Part shown: in pieces, positions 32,879 to 34,947 of the stretch
Layout: each line of letters begins with the position of its first letter
Numbering within the stretch: the first letter of the stretch is position 1
Assembly: GCA_030744755.1 (NCBI GenBank)
Contig: JASLPY010000057.1
Span: forward strand, 1-34,947
Direction of reading: 5' to 3'
DNA: 34,947 nt
Source of the DNA: Kiritimatiellia bacterium
GTDB lineage: Bacteria > Verrucomicrobiota > Kiritimatiellia > UBA8416 > JADHWI01
Program-made: the position numbers and the translations under genes
The notes under the pieces: generated by a model
The model's input: the letters and a program-made list of their open reading frames with translations, nothing else
What the model was told of the DNA's origin: nothing
The model's database searches: none

Positions 32879-32904
32879 TCCATAAATTTGAATATATTTA
32901 TGGA
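32879..32904. repeat. AT-rich inverted repeat upstream of the DUF4143 promoter
   Basis: TCCATAAAT and ATTTATGGA are perfect 9-bp arms around an 8-bp centre (TTGAATAT). It lies 20 bp upstream of the -35. A regulator site is possible; there is no T-tract to support a terminator. Confidence 0.6.
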
Positions 32905-33111
32905 CTATGAATCCTTACTTTGCACCTTCAGCCACTCTGTTTCTCGGGGTCTTGCAGGGTCACCCATGAACGGCGTGCTCACCGCCCCGCCTGTCCCCAT
33001 ATCGAGGTGGCCTGCAACCTGGCGCTGCGTTTGTGCTGCAAAACGTGTCAGCATTCGCGCGGCTATCTCCCGCAACGCGCTGTTCCGGCGGCGTTCCTGT
33101 ACCCTTTGACT

Positions 33112-33432
33112 ATGGTAGCGATGAGACAGATTCGTGAAGTCGGGCAACGGATTGGCAAGCGTTTCCGTCCCCAACGCGTCATCCTGTTCGGGTCGTACGC
33201 CTATAGACGACCGACCGAGGATTCGGATGTTGATCTGCTGATCGTTATGCCGGGACAGGGGTCAACTGTCGACCAATCCGTTGAGATCAGTATGGCCATC
33301 AGGCCGTCATTCCCGGTGGATCTTCTAGTCCGAACTCCTGAGAAACTCCAGGAGCGGCTGGACATGGGCGATTCTTTCGTGCGCACGATTCTTGATGAAG
33401 GAAAGGTCCTCTATGAAGCCGATCAGCCGTGA
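33112..33432 (+). CDS. MNT-type minimal nucleotidyltransferase (antitoxin of a HEPN/MNT pair)
   Basis: A 106-aa nucleotidyltransferase. The catalytic signature GSYAYRRPTEDSDVDLL (G27-S28 with D38 and D40) and a third Asp in FPVDLLV are present, as in active MntA proteins that AMPylate a HEPN toxin. The glycine usual after GSYAY is Arg here. Start: ATG 33112 (or 33121); neither has a ribosome site, and the frame continues upstream to 32920 through unrecognised sequence, so the original 5' end may have been altered. It overlaps the start of the HEPN fragment by 20 bp, the usual tight coupling of these pairs, but the toxin is destroyed. Confidence 0.85.
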   Translation: MVAMRQIREVGQRIGKRFRPQRVILFGSYAYRRPTEDSDVDLLIVMPGQGSTVDQSVEISMAIRPSFPVDLLVRTPEKLQERLDMGDSFVRTILDEGKVLYEADQP

Positions 33433-33526
33433 GTGGATCGACAAGGCCGAAGGGAAGGAGCTTCAGTGGTTCTCGGGGGCGCAGAGCACGAAGGCGTGCG
33501 CAGGTACACGGCAGGGCTCTGTTTAG
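33413..33526 (+). pseudogene. Decapitated HEPN toxin gene (only the first ~14 codons remain)
   Basis: ATG 33413 opens MKPISREWIDKAEG, the standard N-terminus of HEPN proteins paired with MNT. After residue 14 the reading becomes unrelated (KELQWFSGAQSTKACAG) and stops at 33526 after 37 residues. The catalytic RxxxxH motif and the helical bundle are gone. The remaining MNT gene is therefore an orphan antitoxin. Confidence 0.72.
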
Positions 33527-33539
33527 GATCTGATGGGAG

Positions 33540-33929
33540 CTATGCGCGCCATGCCTGTGTAATGAGCACGTCCGGCATGGGATAGTGCTTCTTGTTGATT
33601 GAGAAGATCCTCCCCCCGGTGCGCTTCGCGCTTGCTGCCAGGAATGCGTCATTCACATCAATTCCATGGCTGGGATTCCATCGCCGGAACAAGGCCCCGG
33701 CTTCATCTACAAGCGCTTGATCTACGGGTTCCGTCCTGAATTGTGAGAGGAATTCAAACGTCATGTCTTCCTCATGCTCACGCATGAAAAAGACAACTTC
33801 AGCACGCTGCATTGCTCCCGTCCACAGTTCGTACTCACCCTGGTCACGCAGACGACGCAGGAAGTTGCACGCCTTTTTCTCACCGCGAAGATGCCAGATG
33901 AGGACATCGGAATCGATGAACGCTCTCAT
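33540..33929 (-). CDS. PIN-domain ribonuclease toxin (VapC-like)
   Basis: A 129-aa PIN domain. The acidic residues expected to bind Mg are D6 (FIDSDVL), E44 (QRAEVVFF), D91 or D94 (GIDVNDAFLAA), with N112 in SINKKHYP. VapC-type toxins cleave specific RNAs. Start: ATG 33929 with GAGG about 8 nt upstream; it overlaps the antitoxin stop as ATGA. The longer open frame to 34010 is the antitoxin read in another phase. Confidence 0.9.
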   Translation of the reverse strand: MRAFIDSDVLIWHLRGEKKACNFLRRLRDQGEYELWTGAMQRAEVVFFMREHEEDMTFEFLSQFRTEPVDQALVDEAGALFRRWNPSHGIDVNDAFLAASAKRTGGRIFSINKKHYPMPDVLITQAWRA

Positions 33930-34183
33930 CTGTGGTGCCTCGTCATGGAGCCTGAGAAAGCCCGCCGCGCCCGCCGCACCGTCGCCTGGGGCGTTTCCTT
34001 GCGCTTCCACGCGCCAAACGTCAGATCCAACAAGTCCACTCCCTGTTCTTCTTCGATTTTTGCAGCGAACATCTTGATGGCAGCCTCGATAACACTCTTC
34101 TTCGTCGTGTGCAACTCTCTGGCAAGTGCCCCTATCTTGCTCACCACCGACTCATCAACTCGTGCAGACAATACTTTGTCCAT
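33926..34183 (-). CDS. Ribbon-helix-helix antitoxin (VapB-like) partner of the PIN toxin
   Basis: An 85-aa protein whose first 45 residues form a ribbon-helix-helix (VLSARVDESVVSKIGALA, then TTKKSVIEAAIKMFA). The basic, probably flexible tail (about 55-85) would wrap the PIN toxin. Start: ATG 34183 with GAGGTGAG just upstream. Its stop overlaps the toxin start by four bases. The promoter region contains an inverted repeat over the -10, as expected for autoregulation by RHH antitoxins. Confidence 0.87.
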   Translation of the reverse strand: MDKVLSARVDESVVSKIGALARELHTTKKSVIEAAIKMFAAKIEEEQGVDLLDLTFGAWKRKETPQATVRRARRAFSGSMTRHHR

Positions 34184-34198
34184 AGCTCACCTCAATGA

Positions 34199-34238
34199 TT
34201 ACGTATACAGTATGACGTAAGCTCACGAAACCAGTCAA
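34199..34238 (-). promoter_or_regulatory. Promoter and autoregulatory inverted repeat of the antitoxin-toxin pair
   Basis: On minus, TTGACT (34233-34238), 18 bp, then CATACT (34209-34214). Over the -10 lies TTACGTATAC-A-GTAT(G)ACGTAA (34199-34220), an inverted repeat with one bulged base. Confidence 0.5.
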
Positions 34239-34555
34239 GACGTTTCTGATCTGCTTTGCTATCCCGGGCGCAGGACACGAAAGTTACCATCGCCGATCTT
34301 AATCGCACTATTATGTAGCCCGTCAAGGCACTCCGTGTCCTTTACATCGACATTTCTTTCTCTCCTGTATCTAATCGGAGGCGTCAGGTATTAGCTCAGA
34401 CTGTTATAAGCAGACGAGGCCCGTTAGGAACTCGCTGCAAGATCCACATCAGCGCATCGGGTCTGCAACCGCAGTCTCAGGTAGAACGGATGCGCAGTGC
34501 GCACCGCAGTGCGATTATAGCGGCGTTGCAGAAAGGCTTTAGCATGTACGTGACA
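34239..34555. other. Non-coding region between toxin-antitoxin pair and IS110 gene
   Basis: About 317 bp without a supportable gene. It contains a 10-bp inverted repeat, TAATCGCACT (34300-34309) and AGTGCGATTA (34508-34517), and a hairpin CGCAC-CGCA-GTGCG (34500-34513). It is directly 3' of the transposase gene, where IS1111-group elements encode their guide RNA. Confidence 0.45.
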
Positions 34556-34947
34556 CTATCCAATCGGAACAACCGGTTTGTACGGTGTTCCTGTCCTCCA
34601 TACGTAGGCTACGCGCGCCGCCAGCTTCCTGGCAATGCGCACGATGGCAGCTTGTTTTTTCATTCGACTGGCGAGTTTACTAAAATCCAGCAAGAGGCCG
34701 GGGTCACAGCGGATAGCCACCCAAGCGGCCTCAATGAGCAGAGACCTCAAGGCACGGTTGCTCCGAGGGGTGATGCCAGTGGCCTTCTCGTCTTCTCCCG
34801 AACTCTCAGTGGAAGGAATCAACCCGAGAAAGGAGTTGAACTTGTCGAGATTGGCAAAGCGCCCAATGTCCTGAAGCTCAGTGTAGAGCATAAAGGCCGT
34901 CTTAGGTCCGACCCCCGGAATCGTTCGAAGCAGGCCTGTAATGCGCG
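34556..34947 (-). CDS. IS110-family transposase, C-terminal part (runs off the window)
   Basis: At least 130 codons of the C-terminal Transposase_20 domain; the frame is open at the window edge, so the gene starts outside. Visible features are the helix-hairpin-helix-like LLRTIPGVGPKTAFMLYTEL and GLIPSTESSGEDEKATGI, then NRALRSLLIEAAWVAIR. The SSG region is where the catalytic serine of IS110 recombinases is expected. The N-terminal RuvC-like DEDD domain lies beyond the window. These enzymes insert DNA under guidance of an element-encoded RNA. The first ATG inside the window (34891) is internal, not the start. Confidence 0.88.
   Translation of the reverse strand, partial: RITGLLRTIPGVGPKTAFMLYTELQDIGRFANLDKFNSFLGLIPSTESSGEDEKATGITPRSNRALRSLLIEAAWVAIRCDPGLLLDFSKLASRMKKQAAIVRIARKLAARVAYVWRTGTPYKPVVPIG

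Noticed and set aside
32920..33111. Upstream extension of the MNT frame
   Set aside because: The 64 extra residues (Cys/Arg-rich) have no resemblance to MNT proteins, which begin close to the MVAMRQIREV region.

Overview
The window looks like a polysaccharide-degradation region of a PVC-superphylum bacterium (Planctomycetota, Lentisphaerota, Kiritimatiellota or Verrucomicrobiota; the sequence alone does not decide which). Reasons: secreted Cys-type sulfatases, FGE-like domain proteins, a PDZ plus DUF6288-type protein, GH127 enzymes, tandem FAD_oxidored modules, and low-complexity GATCGGGACAAG arrays between genes. Nearly all metabolic genes are on the minus strand.

Layout. 90-1288: a RAYT (REP-associated tyrosine transposase) followed by two 60-bp direct repeats. 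1283-7879 (minus): L-arabinose isomerase, a 1284-aa secreted metallopeptidase-like multidomain protein, and an FGE-like protein. 8129-9268 (plus): a ROK repressor, divergent from araA. 9361-13834 (minus): two secreted GH127-type beta-L-arabinofuranosidases. 13964-15360: an FGE gene fragment and a secreted metallophosphoesterase. 15842-17605: a cytoplasmic GH63/MGH1-like glycosidase bounded by copies of a dispersed repeat. 18223-31294 (minus): a long operon-like run containing a sulfatase, a giant sulfatase/FAD-oxidoreductase fusion, a 35-aa secreted peptide, an alpha/beta-hydrolase/SGNH double esterase, an EF-hand SASA esterase, a sulfatase, and a PDZ/DUF6288 protein split by a frameshift. 31519-34947: an accessory zone with a truncated insertion-sequence HTH gene, a DUF4143 ATPase with a probably leaderless promoter, an MNT gene whose HEPN partner is destroyed, a VapBC-like pair, and the C-terminus of an IS110-family transposase.

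How it fits together (inference): esterases and sulfatases strip acetyl and sulfate groups from a substrate, the GH127 enzymes release L-arabinose, and araA isomerises it to L-ribulose. The ROK protein probably controls this. A perfect 15-bp palindrome (TGCAACA-C-TGTTGCA, 8073-8087) fills the spacer of its own promoter, and a close relative with the same 7-1-7 layout (13908-13922) sits at the predicted transcription start of the GH127 operon. No araB or araD kinase/epimerase and no transporter is visible here.

Most interesting points: the sulfatase/tandem-FAD/HEAT fusion, the operator pair, the multidomain metallopeptidase, the decapitated HEPN toxin, the tiny secreted ORF at 25329-25436, and the dispersed repeat families. 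No tRNA, rRNA or CRISPR array was seen.
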